64,000 nt of DNA. It comes from Diogma glabrata (lineage: Eukaryota; Arthropoda; Insecta; Diptera; Cylindrotomidae). How positions within the stretch are numbered: the stretch's first letter is position 1; each line of letters starts with the position of its first letter. The stretch covers positions 377,211,597 through 377,275,596 of the forward strand of contig OY856186.1 of the NCBI GenBank assembly GCA_963693315.1, read 5' to 3'. Below, one piece after another: positions 1 through 11,349 of the stretch. The notes under the pieces were generated by a model, which searched no databases, was not told the origin of the DNA, and worked only from the letters and a program-made list of their open reading frames with translations. Made by a program: the position numbers and the translations under genes.

Positions 1-460
1 TGTGCTATTTAACTAGATTAAAATGATGAATGCTTCAGTGAAATATAATTTATATTTACAGATTCATTCATGAGATCAAGAATATCACCAAAAACATTTA
101 TTTAACTTCATTTGCAAAAATAGTTTCTAACGTTTACATAAATTGATTTAAAGAACTAATTCACTTCGTTACAACAATTTATTTTAGTAACAAGAACAGA
201 AACGTTAATTATTTTAAAGAATATGTTTTTTAATAATAAAAAATTGTTTATTTGGTATATAGCCTAATTTTTTATTATTAAAATAATATTAAAGCCTAAT
301 AACCTTATATGCATAATATGTTTTTTCTTTTAATTAAAATAGTTTTTTTAAACAAATAAAATATAACTAGGAAATTTCAGTATTAAAGAAATCAAACTTT
401 TTTTTTCAACAGCCGAAAATTAAGAACTTTATAAAACTAATTTTTACTTCACCACAATTT
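1..460. other. AT-rich sequence, nothing recognised
   Basis: Very A/T-rich sequence with no convincing reading frame, no structured RNA and no clear match to other repeats in the window. Confidence 0.5.
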
Positions 461-3420
461 TTAATTGTGTGAAGTAATGCAATCTATCGTGAAAAAAAAA
501 ATCTTACATACCCCAAATTTTATTTTTTCTTTTGTTTTGGACCATCCTCTATCTAAATAGCCAAAAAAAATTTTGGTGTACATCTGTGTGTGCGTGGGTT
601 GGTGGGTGGTTGAGTGGGTGGGTGGGTGGTTGAGTGGGTGGGGGGGTGAGTTTTCTGCATAGGATCTTGATGAAACTTTGCCAAATGATACAAGATCACT
701 TGAAAATGGAAGATCTGGATTCATTACAAATTTGGACAAAATGACGGGGGGTCTCCCGAACACCTCTAAGTTTAAATCTTGAATAACTTCTGATCGCGGG
801 CTATGATCTTATTGAAACTTAGTATATAAGGTTTTAGGACAGTTTACAATATTTCTGCATACCAACTTCTGGTTTTCCACTTCCGGTTAAAAAGTTTTTT
901 TTTCAAGTGTTTATCCCTACTGTAGCCTACAATTACCGATCGATTTTCATGAAACGTTGGTAAAAGCTTTCAAGTATCATGGAAAAGATTTTATCAGCTT
1001 TTGGAGCACATTGGATAAAGGGTTGGGGGGTCCACCATACAACAGGTGGTTTTTTCCACAAAGTTTTTATGTTTGTTGGGAGCATAAAACATTCATTCGT
1101 TAATGAATTTTGATGACACTTTAGAAAAAGATGCAAACATGTATGACAAGGAACTGATTAGTTTTTGAGCGATAGTGAACAAAGTGGCGGGGGGTCCCTG
1201 GACCACCTGTTTTTTTGAAAGCTCTATAACGTCTGTACCTGATAAGCGAATCGGATGAAGCTTGGTACATGAGTATTTAGTACGGTTCACAATAGTTCTG
1301 CATCCCAACTTCCGGTTTTTCACTTCCGGTAAAAAAATTTTTGTTGTAAATTTTTGAAGTTTTTTCAGTGTCTTTATGCACACTACAGCCTACAATAATG
1401 AAGTGATTATGATGAAACTTATGTAATAGGGTTTCAATTAGTGTGAAAAGATAATTATCATGTTTTGGGACACATTGATCAAAGGGGTGGGGGGTCTACC
1501 ATACAAATGCTGACTTTTCACACTTTGTTTTTTAAGTTTGTTGGGAGCATACAGACTTCGTTCATTAATCAATTTTAATGACACTTTGAAAAAAGATGGA
1601 GACTTAAGTAACAAAGAACTGATTAGTTTTTGGATAATATTTGAATAAGTTGGTGGGGGTCCTCCCGAACACCTGTTTAATGTGTCACACTTTTTTCAAT
1701 GTTTGTTGGGAGCACACAGCATTCGTTCGTGAACGAATTTTGATGACACTTTGGAAAAAGATGCAAACATGCATGGCTAAGAACTGATTAGTTTTTGAGC
1801 GATAGTGAACAAAGTGGTGGGGGGGTGTCCCATACACCTGTTTTTTTTAAAGCTCAATAACATCTGTTCGTGATAATCGAATTGGATGAAACTTGGTACA
1901 TGAGCATTTAGTACAGTTCACAACAGTTCTACATCCCAACTTCCGGTTTTTCACTTCCGGTAAATTTTTTTTTTGTAAATTTTTGAAGTTTTTTCAGTGT
2001 CTTTATGCACACTACAGCCTACAATAATGAAGCGATTATGATGAAACTTATGGAAAAGGGTTCACTTAGTGTGAGAAGATAATTATCATCTTTTGGGACA
2101 CATTGATCTAGGCGGCGGGGGGTCTACCATACAACTGCTGACTTTTCACACTTTGTTTTTAAAGTTTGTTGGGAGCATACAGACTTCATTCATTAATCAA
2201 TTCTAATGACACTTTGGAAAAAGATGGAGACTTAAATGACAAGGAACTGATTAGTTTTTGGACAATATTGGGATAAGTGGTACGGGGTCTCCCGAACACC
2301 CGTTTACTGTGTCACACTTTTTTCAATGTTTGTTGGGAGCACACAACATTCGTTCGTGAACCAATTTTGATGACATGTATGGCAAAGAACTGATTAGTTT
2401 TTGAGCGATAGTGAACAAAGTGGTGGGGGGTGTCCCATAAGCCGGTTTTTTTGAAAGCTCTATAACATCTGTACCTGATAATCAAATTGGATGAAACTTG
2501 GTACATATGCATTTAGTATGATTTACAAAAATTCTGCATCCCAACTTCCGGTTTTTTACTTCCGGTAAAAAAAATTGTTTCTAATTGTTGGCAGTTTTTT
2601 CAGTATCTTTAAACACACTACAGCCTACAATAATGAAGTGATTATGATAAAACTTATGGAAAGGTTTCAATTAGTTTAAGAAGATAATTATCATCTTTTG
2701 AGACACATTGATCAAAGTGGCAGGGGGTCTACTATACAACTGCTGACTTTTCACACTTTGTTTTTAAAGTTTGTTGGGAGCATACAGATTTCATTCATTA
2801 ATCAATTTTAATGGCACTTTGAAAAAAGATAAAGACTTTAATGTCAAAGAATTGACTAGCTTTGGACAATATGGGATAAGTGGTGGGGTCCTCCCGAACA
2901 TCTGTTTATTGTTTCAATGTTTGTTGGAAGCATACAACATTCGTTCGTTAAGTAATTTTGATTACACTTTGCAAAAAGATGCAAATATGTATGGCAAGGA
3001 ACTGATTAGTTTTTTTAGCGATAGTGAACAAAGTGTTAGGGGGTCCTCCAAGCACCTGTTGTTTTGGAAGCTCAATAACTTCTGTACCTGATAATCGAAC
3101 TGGATGAAATTTGGTACATACACATTTAGTACGGTTTACAACAGTTCTGCATCCTTACTTCCGGTTTGTCACTTCGATAAAAGGTTTTTTTACTTTTTCT
3201 CGTACAACAGAATTTATGTTTGTTGGGATACTACTGCCTGCTTTAATATTTTTATTATTAGAACTACGAAGTCCATAATATTTGTTAGCTTTTAAATAAA
3301 ATATTTTATGGATATTAGCTCATTATATATCCAGAACACTATGTTTCCAGAGCTGTGGTGAAGTCAGCCTATGCATCAGCGTCGCAATATTTTTTTTATA
3401 AATTTTTCACGATAAAAACA
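461..3420 (+). repeat. Tandem block of about 0.6-kb dispersed-repeat units
   Basis: The paired phrase 'ttccggtttttcacttccgg' recurs in near-identical form around 1310, 1940, 2545 and 3160, with an earlier diverged form near 870. This gives a period of about 605-630 bp and four to five units. Each unit also carries 'tttgttgggagcatacag', 'aaggaactgattagttttt' and 'gggtctcccgaacacc'-like segments in the same order. No frame is conserved between units, so the small open frames here are probably not genes. Inverted relatives lie at 39590-40080, 51060-52060 and 53440-53690. The block's right end (about 3330-3420) matches 51066-51200 in inverted orientation. Confidence 0.8.
594..650 (+). repeat. GTGGG-rich minisatellite, possible G-quadruplex
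   Basis: About 57 bp composed almost only of G and T, with repeated 'gggtgggtgg' and 'ttgagtggg' segments and a final run of seven G. It stands out sharply in AT-rich surroundings. Several runs of three or more G on one strand make a G-quadruplex possible, but one loop is long. Confidence 0.6.
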
Positions 3421-3476
3421 TCGCCTACTAAATTTTGAAAATTTTAATTTAAGTGTTCGCCACAACACTCCCCCCT
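3330..3476 (-). mobile_element. Possible LTR start and polypurine tract (minus strand)
   Basis: Read on the minus strand, 'ctaggggggag' (about 3468-3478) is followed at once by 'tgttgtggcgaacac'. A purine tract followed by TGTTG is the usual junction of an internal region and a 3' LTR. The putative LTR would run toward lower coordinates into the tandem block. The same LTR-like segment, including 'gacgctgatgcataggct', reappears inverted at 51090-51120. I found no matching second LTR or coding remnant beside it, so the call is tentative. Confidence 0.35.
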
Positions 3477-5900
3477 AGTGCCATCGAAGATGGAACGATA
3501 TAAATAAAGAAGTTAGGTAGAGATGAGGAGGAAAGAAGGAAAAAGTTTTGCTTAAGTAGTTGTAACGAATAAGAAAAAGTTTGGAGATGTTGTTTAGAAA
3601 ACGATACTATTTGGTGGAGAAAAAATTATGGGTCTTACGAATTGGGATTGGAGTTCTGAAAATAAAAGAAACGAACAATTATGGAGTAATGGTAACACGA
3701 GTGGAGATATAGGTCTGACAGAGCTGAGTTGTCTGAGACCAATATTTGTGGAGATGTGTACCATGAGTTAAAAGGTTCGTTTTGCTGAATGTCTGACAGA
3801 ACAAAGTTGTCTGAGACAATACTAGCATCTAGTAAACGTGAATTTTAGTTTATTTTTCGAAATGTTGCTGTTGTTGCAAGAAGAAGCAGAAATTTAGCGT
3901 AAGCAAAGGAGTGTATATGGTAACGTAAGTGATGGTAAAGTCTGACAGTACAAAGTTGACTGAGACCAAAGTTTATCTAATGTGTTATGTTTATCTAACG
4001 TGTATCAAAGAAAGAGATCGCTGTGAGAAGTAATATCTGATTTACGACGGAATGTCCTTTTAAATATCCGTAAGAACCATACCTGTTGGTCAACAGATAA
4101 ATGGTTAACGTCAGAAGATGTGCATGTTGTAAAAACATATGGGCAACGTTGGGGATATTTCTTTGGGATCAGATATTTTGAGGTGCTGCTTAATTATATG
4201 AAATCTGATTTTTATAGAGAGCATATCACCTTCCTCATTGAAATATAGCCCCCACGCTCCGCCCCAAGCCTCAAACACACCTCGGAAGAAAAACATCATT
4301 CTTGTCGTTTCATCATACTTGTAATGATCACATTCGCTATGTCACGGTTATGTGTGGGTAATTGATTTTATGTGTGAGTGATTGATTTTCCTATATGCTG
4401 CTCAATAAGTCTTCGTATGCTTTAAAACCATCTGTACCGGATGGAAAATCTTTCCTATCCATCTTCTTTCCATTCGTCACATTTCCCCATTCTTTTAATT
4501 GGATTACCTTTCAAAATTGAAAAACCCGTTTTCAAAATTTAGTTCAAACCTATTAGTTTAATAAAAATTGGTTAACATTCTACGATCTATAAAACTTGAT
4601 GGAAGTGAAGAATTGTATAACATTGCAAATTTATTACAGAAAACTGAGGTAAATGAACTAATTGACGACACAAAAATTATTTATGGACAAATGTTCCATT
4701 TGAATCCCACCAGTTGTTTTGTTGGTTATGTCAAGTATGTTGGTACAGTGTTGGTACGCTTTGTGTGATTTAGTGTTTATTGTTGCCAAAAATTTCCAAC
4801 AAAAACTAAACAAACAATAAAATAATTAAAATGTGTTTCAATTAAATTTTAATTAAAACAAAATAATTTAATAAATTAAAGTTAATTAAGAGTAACCCAA
4901 AAAAAAAATTGAATTATAACTCTAATTGTTTTTATTTTTTTACAATATTAAATACAATAATGCAAAAATAAAAGATTTGTGGTCCACTACTTTACAAGAA
5001 AAAAGAGAAAGGTGGTTTTTTTAAACACTTGACAATCTATCGTCAAATTGATATAATTGAACATAAAAAAATTAGTTCAAAGATCAAAATAAACTACATG
5101 GAATTAATAACAAGAAAATAAACTTATGTATCAATTATAATCAAAAACTATATAAATAGAACCGGTGTAACCGTACAAATAAAATATATGAGCAATTTCA
5201 CGAAGATTCAACAACGTTTTGACTTGACCCCTTTTAATTTTGATTATTTTTTTTTTATAGATAGTCTTTGATAAATAAAAAATACAAGTTCTCTTAGATT
5301 TTTTTTTTCGACCAGGGGTCTTCACAGGGTGCCCCTCAATTTTTGTTATATTTTGATGTGAGTGAATTTTGACGAGCGATTGTAGAAAAACTACTCAATC
5401 GATTTTCATAAATGATATGTCGTTGAATAGGTATTAGAACAAAGTTTTTAAAAATGTACACTGTTAATTTTTGGAAATAATTTTTAACGGTGTAACATAA
5501 GAAAAAAATGGTGTAATTGAAAAAAACATAGAATAGCCTTTTTTTTTTTTTTAACTAAATTGAAGCTTATTTTATATCTAACCACTTGTGAAAGTTTAGG
5601 AGATGCGATATTTTTTGTTTTAGAGATAAAATTCGTTGTGCATATGACTGTCGGGAATCAGTTTTTTTTGTTCTAAAGGAAAATTATAAAAATGGCGATT
5701 TTTAGATTCAGATTTTTTTTTATGTTAAATATCAAATATTTTATTATTAAATGAACTACTTAAAAAGCAATTTCAGTCAAGTTCAGCAAAATTTTGTGAC
5801 ATTTTGACTCGACCCTTTTTAATTTGGTTTATTTTGTTTAGTATAATTAATGTTTAGTATAATTTTTTTTTGTTTTTTGTAAAAGTATAAATCAATATGT
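3477..5900. other. No gene seen; degenerate repeat-derived sequence
   Basis: No supportable coding region. 3700-3960 contains three spaced copies of a motif resembling 'tctgacagaacaaagttgtc' followed by 'tgagacc'. Two segments around 5190-5240 and 5770-5830 are diverged direct repeats sharing 'gcaatttca' and 'gacccctttt'-like blocks. A slightly GC-richer patch at 4240-4300 gives a 62-codon minus-strand frame that I cannot match to any family. Confidence 0.45.
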
Positions 5901-5929
5901 GCTAATTTTCAAAACTCATGGTGTGAAAT

Positions 5930-6463
5930 GAGGTTCGACAAACCTCTGGGTTTCATTCCCATTTTCGTAAGTGTACGTGTCCTATTAAAATTAATTGCGT
6001 TCCCTGTTTTGTTCGTAAACCGTCATGGTTTCGAATTATTTTGTTGTATTATTTTATATATGGCAGTCCTTTAAATCGAGATGCGTGTAGCTAAACACCA
6101 CCCCAGTCTGAGCAGAAGTCGTGGAATGACTGCTTGTGGCATAATAAAACGCATCCCGATATTCGTTATATTTCCGGAGGGTTATTTCTAAATGTTCAGT
6201 GGGGTGAAAGACTTAGCTGTGGACGTTTTCATTGTCCCATACTAATTACTACTTCTTGGACAATCTCTTGTCTTCCGATGTTCGGAGGCTAAGTTAATCA
6301 CCCAGCATCTTTAATCCCAGCCTGCCGGCTATACATCCGAATTCGAGTAGCATGTGCTTAGCGTTTTTGACCATTCCCTCAAGTTACGCACTTATACTTG
6401 TTTAATTACTCACGTAAACATCCATCCTATCTAAATTTCTTAAACAAATTCAAGCCCCCCTCC
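5930..6463 (-). mobile_element. Possible decayed Bel/Pao LTR with polypurine tract
   Basis: Downstream (minus strand) of the Bel/Pao pol fragment at 6624-6785 is a purine tract, 'ggaggggggc' (6454-6463). It is followed by a comparatively GC-rich stretch that contains a TATA-like 'tatataaaa' at 6052-6060 on the same strand. Pol end, then purine tract, then promoter-bearing LTR is the expected order for a Bel/Pao element. I could not place the LTR ends exactly, and no second LTR is visible. Confidence 0.3.
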
Positions 6464-6623
6464 GTATTGTGACAAAATAAAATAAAAAATGAAAAATACG
6501 TCTTAATTTTTTTTATTATACTAATTACCGATTACCGAAGTTTCAAGAAAATCGGAAATGGCCGTGTTTACATCACCGTCATTTTGATTCAAATTTTCAT
6601 ATTTCCTATTATAGCTGGGAAAA

Positions 6624-6880
6624 TTAAGGCAGCCTTGAGTCATCAGATTGAGTCGAATTCGTGTTCCTCACATGCATTTTATTATGACCACTGCCAGGAT
6701 GAGTGTCTATAAGTTCTCCGAGTAACCACTTCGCTGGAGGACAGTTTCGATTTTCAATGATAATTTTATCATTGACTGCAATATTGTCTTTGTTTTAGAT
6801 GTCATTTATTTCTTTGATGAAGTACATTGAAGCACTCCTATGCAATTATGTGATTATTTTTGAATCAGTTGCCAACTTGA
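6624..6880 (-). pseudogene. Bel/Pao retrotransposon pol C-terminus fragment (DUF5641), broken
   Basis: From 6785 down to the stop at 6624, one minus-strand frame gives 53 residues. It contains DKIIIENRNCPPAKWLLGEL followed by IDTHPGSG. This fits the end of Bel/Pao integrase polyproteins (DUF5641), where a 'V.D.V.I...N.PP..W.LG....HPG' pattern is typical. Upstream, up to about 6880, related peptides continue in other frames with stops: SWQLIQ in one, and VLHQRNK followed by a stop where a Trp codon is expected in another. Together they match the usual stretch just before DUF5641. The remnant is therefore frameshifted and 5'-truncated. It has no start codon and is not expected to make protein. 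Confidence 0.7.
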
Positions 6881-6885
6881 CATTT

Positions 6886-8217
6886 GATTCGATTTGACAT
6901 CCAAGAGAGTTTGCAAACATTTTAACTACAACTAAATTTTATTTTTTTTTTTAAATAGTTCTTACCTTACTTTAAAATGTGTCAAATTTACAAAGAGGAA
7001 TTTTTTCGTTTTTTTGATAGATACTTTATTTTAAACATTGTTTTAGGCCGACTAAAAATTCTAATTTTTCATCGATTTTTCGAACTTCATTGATAAAAAT
7101 TTATGATAATAAAAATTGTTCAAAAAAATAATGAAAAATTAGAATTTTAGTCGGACTAAAAATCTTTAAAATTAAATATCTTACAGAAAACGAAAAATAG
7201 TCTGGAAAAGTAGGATAGAACTATTTAAAAAACCAATTTAAATTCAATCGATCTTTGACTCTAGCGCCATCTTTAAAAAAGTTTTTTAATATTTTAATTT
7301 TAAAATTATTTAAACAAAAGTTTAATAAATTTTTTTTAAAGATTAACTAATATAGAGCCATAGAGAGCCAACTTGTAGTTCCAGGTGATTTCATTTAGTG
7401 TTTCGCAGCATCAAAATATTCCTGAAATTCAGATAACATGGTGGTCCGTTGGGGTTTTCAAAACGTACCTATCTCCCTAAGAAATATTTAAAACACAGAA
7501 GGTTTAAATTCCATCGCGGACTTGACAATACTAAAGCCGATAGATGGCATATGCATTTAAGTAAAATTATCGGGTGATCGACATCTCTCTGAAGCCTGGT
7601 AAAAAATTGGTTGGTGCAACCATTTCAAAATAAGTTTTAATTTAAAACGATTCTATGATTAAATGTGAAAAATCCCGCACTTTCCAAGTTTTTTCCCGCT
7701 TTCCCGTTTTATATGAAATATCCCGCAAACGGGAAAAAATCCCGCGATCTGGCCACACTGATGTGATTATTTTAAGTGAAATTAATTGTAATCGAAACGC
7801 TGTACCGTGCATATAAAATCGTGTAAATAGAAGCAATTTTTAAATATATGTTGTTGTAAATAAAGATTTAAGTGTTAGTCTATAGAAGTATTTTGTGTAT
7901 TATTTTGGGCGCTGTGTACTGTACATTTCTTCGATCAACCGTTGGAGTTTCGAAGCTGGAAACAAGAGAAGTTTGTTAAAACCCGTATAGCCATTCTTAA
8001 GCAATTTAATTTCAATGTTACCTTGGATTATCAAAACTTTCATTTTTCATGCAAGTTGGGGTGACCCCTACGCTCAAACTATGATTTTTCAAAAAAAATC
8101 TAAAATAAGTAGTATTTTTTATTTTTTCCATACTACTTATATGCCAAGTGTCATGAAACCCAAAAAAGGTCAAGTTCTTACAACTCACGTTTTCTACACG
8201 TTTTTTTTTCAGCAATA
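6886..8217. other. No gene seen; one possible hAT-type terminus
   Basis: No coding sequence supported. On the minus strand from 7769, 'cagtgtggccagatcgcggg' begins with CAGTG, as many hAT terminal repeats do, and is followed by several 'cggga' repeats. I found no opposite terminus or 8-bp duplication, so no element is called. Confidence 0.35.
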
Positions 8218-8340
8218 AGATATCATCACTAGCCCAAGTGGTATCTTAGGGGCGCTGGCGGATGAACTTTTCAGTCAAATGTAGTGGATCTTAGTTATGG
8301 AATTTTCAATCTTAGTTATGGAATAAAATAACTTATTAGA
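8218..8340 (+). repeat. Fragment of repeat family R21 ('gatatcac...ggatgaact')
   Basis: Shares 'tatcttaggggcgctggcgg' and then 'atgaact' with copies at 56145-56180, 21808-21835 and 41099-41125. It is a short fragment lacking the inverted ends seen at 21697. It also contains a local duplication of 'cttagttatggaa'. Confidence 0.65.
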
Positions 8341-9458
8341 TAAATCACCATAGAGACAACATATAGTTTATTCTTTATGAGCTTTTCACAATGGCAGCTT
8401 TTTCGCAATGCTTATGTAGAATAACAAAAACAACGAAATTCGAATATTTCTGTCAGAACCGGTGTATTTTGGTTGGTTTGAGAATTTTTGTCCCAGAATT
8501 TAAAATGAATATTGAATATTGTTCTCAATTTAAATAATAAAATAAAAATCAAAACGGTTGAGTTAACAAATTAAAAAAAAACATTAAACAATTCATTTAA
8601 TCAGTTTTTTTTTGCTTTTGGATTTTAAATTTACTTTTATTATTTTAGGTCTCATCTCATTATTGATTGTGAATCAACAGGAATATAAATATTCAAAAGA
8701 GGATTTATAAACATTAACGAAAAAAAAACAATTAAAATGAAATTTCAGGATATGACCTAAAGCTATTGAATTTTGTTTTAAAATAAAAAAATTCAAAAAT
8801 ACAATAAAGATTAATTAAAAGAATTGAAAGCTTATAGTTATGAAATTGTTTCCCTTTTTCATGTATATATAAATCAAATTTTTGTTATATTGAAAATGGA
8901 TTTGACAGTAGATAGGTGTTGATGATTTTAGTCGAAGTGAATCAATTTTTCAACTAAGCGATTTTACAAAATCGTTAATTGGGAATATTGTTTTTGATGG
9001 AATACTATTATTCAGTACATAAAAAATCCAACTTTAGGATGACTGAGACAAGTTTTTTTTTTAATTTTTGATGATATTCAACTAGAATTCTTTTTCCAAT
9101 CCATTCCAAAGCTTTTAGGATGAAGAAAGAATCACTGCCTCTAGATGATTTATTCTCTGGAAGATCAGTGTTCATACTCTTTGAAACTGATTCAAAATTA
9201 ATGGTTGACATAACTTTTATGATGTCCATCTGCAAACCCAAGCTTAATTGCTATGTTTTAGCCAACTATTAGTTCTGGTGTGGGTTATTTCAAATAATTT
9301 TAAATTTTTTGTTTTAACGGTATAACATCAGCGATATTCACAGTTTACTTACTAAATACCCTACACTATGCCATATATGTTTGTTCGTCAAGTACATTTG
9401 TGCCTTATTATCCCTGCATATTTATTCTAGTTTTTCGTTTTTGTGCTTTTACGCTTAT
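8341..9458. other. No gene seen
   Basis: AT-rich sequence. A 77-codon minus-strand frame (9008-9241) has no recognisable motif or homopolymer bias, and nothing supports it as a gene. Confidence 0.4.
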
Positions 9459-10815
9459 GGGTAATTCTTTTATTCCACACATTTTTGATTTGGCTTAAAT
9501 TTTTTTACAGGTTTTATATCGGAAAAATGATATACGTTTCGAGGCTTTTTTTTAGAAAATATAGCGGTTCTAAATTTAGAGAATTTCGTGATTTTTGGCT
9601 TGACGAGTTATTTTCAAATATTCACAACTTCGGTTTATTGAAGAAAGAAATCTCTAATTTATTTTTAATAAAGTAAAAAGATGGTAGTTTACAAAAAAAA
9701 ATTAAAATTAATAAAAGTTATTAACAACTTGCTATTGTTATAAACAAATAAAATGTTCAAATCGATCTCTAATCATTTCCCCACCCACGAAATGAATTTT
9801 TAGTATGACCATCGTATTCCATGTTTCATTTCCTATTAAAAAAGTATTTTTAAATAATGGAGAAATGATTTTTACTGTTAGAAATAAATTTATTTATCGA
9901 GCGCGGGACGACGAAAAATTCCGTATATGGGTCATTCTTTTACATACCGAACAGATAAGGACAAAATGTGACTAAGACATTTTGATTCAGTTGAAAAAGT
10001 TTTTACGGGTTCTATATAAACAAAACGATATACTTCTTATAGGATTTTTTATTGTTTTTAGGGGAAATAGAGCGAATCTAAATTTCGAGAATTTTGTGAT
10101 TTTTTTGCTTGAAGACTTATTTTCAAAGATTCATAACTTCGGTTCTGGTGGAGATAGACACTTCTTGTCTGTTTTATTTTAAAGAACAAAAATGAAATTT
10201 AAAATAAAATCTGTTATTTATAAAAATTATTAACAAATTTCTATTGTTATAAACAAATAAAATGTTAAAATCAATTTTTAGTCATTGTCTAACAAAAATA
10301 AAGAGTCTTTAGTGTGACCATCCTATTCTACGTTCAATTTTCAATAAGAAACGTAAACTTAATTAATGGAGAAATGAGTTTTAGTGTTATAAATAAGTTA
10401 ATTTTTCCAGCACCGGACGACAAAAATTGATAAAAATTTTATCGTCTCGCGCTCGATAAATTAATTTATTTCTGACAGTTAAACTCATTTTTCCATTTAT
10501 TAAAACTATTTTTGATAGGAAATGAAACGCAGAATACGATGGTTATACTAAACAGACATTTTGTCGTCGGGCAATGACTACAGCTTGATTTGAAAATTTT
10601 ATTTGTTTATAACAATAGCAAATTTTTTATAACTTTGATCAATTTTAATTTTTTTTTGTAAACTACCATCTTTTAGCTTTAAAATAAAACAAACTAGAGG
10701 TTTTGCTCTTCAATAAAGCCAAAGTTATGAATATTTGAAAATAACTCGTTAAGCCAAAAATCACGAAATTCTCGAAATTTAGAACCGCTATGTTTTCCAA
10801 AAAAAAAGCTGAATT
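9459..10815. repeat. Three-unit foldback repeat (two direct, one inverted)
   Basis: Three diverged copies of a roughly 400-500-bp unit lie side by side. Unit 1 (about 9459-9918) and unit 2 (about 9929-10430) are in direct orientation. Unit 3 (10815 down to about 10431) is inverted. All three share, in order, a 'gcggttctaaatttagagaa'-like block, 'ttattttcaaa.attca.aacttcggt', 'tattgttataaacaaataaa' and 'cgagcgcgggacgacg'. Units 2 and 3 meet at a palindrome near 10405-10460. No transposase is present. A foldback transposon or rearranged satellite is the best description. Confidence 0.75.
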
Positions 10816-11349
10816 ACTCTTATTTGGTAAATATCTTCCTATGCGAAATTACTGGTCTCTGTCTTTTACTGGCTTTAAAATTTCTAACACTGTAGTGCTT
10901 GATTAGTTCACTTCCGCTACAATATGTCGTAGTGTAGAACTGCTTTTTCATTTGTTTTGACTGGTCACTCGGTTTGAGTCTGAGGTCCCTATCTTTTGTA
11001 GTCCATGAACGGTTGTTTTATTCAATTTGATATCTGGGAAACTTTCTTTCTTAAAAATAATTTAATTTACCTTACAAATTGTTTTGAGTTTTCGGCGCGA
11101 GCAAACAAATTTTTAATCGCCATTTCAGCAGTTTTTAAGAAGAAAATTTTAATATTGAAGGGAGTGTGGAATTTTGTTCTTTATTATCCTAATAAGTGCA
11201 TGTACAATCGGTCCCTACCCCAGATCAAATTCTGATCATATTTTAATTTGTAATAGACCACATTATTAAGGTCCAAGAAACCAATGAATTTTATGTTTTT
11301 GGTTGTCACTAAACGGTCTCAGACAATGGGCCAAAGTTTAAATTAAATT
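10816..11349. other. No gene seen
   Basis: Unique-looking AT-rich sequence. The 76-codon plus-strand frame at 11005-11235 shows no recognisable domain. Confidence 0.4.

Noticed and set aside
7640..7769. hAT transposon end (CAGTGTGGCCAGA on the minus strand)
   Set aside because: No second end and no 8-bp target duplication found.
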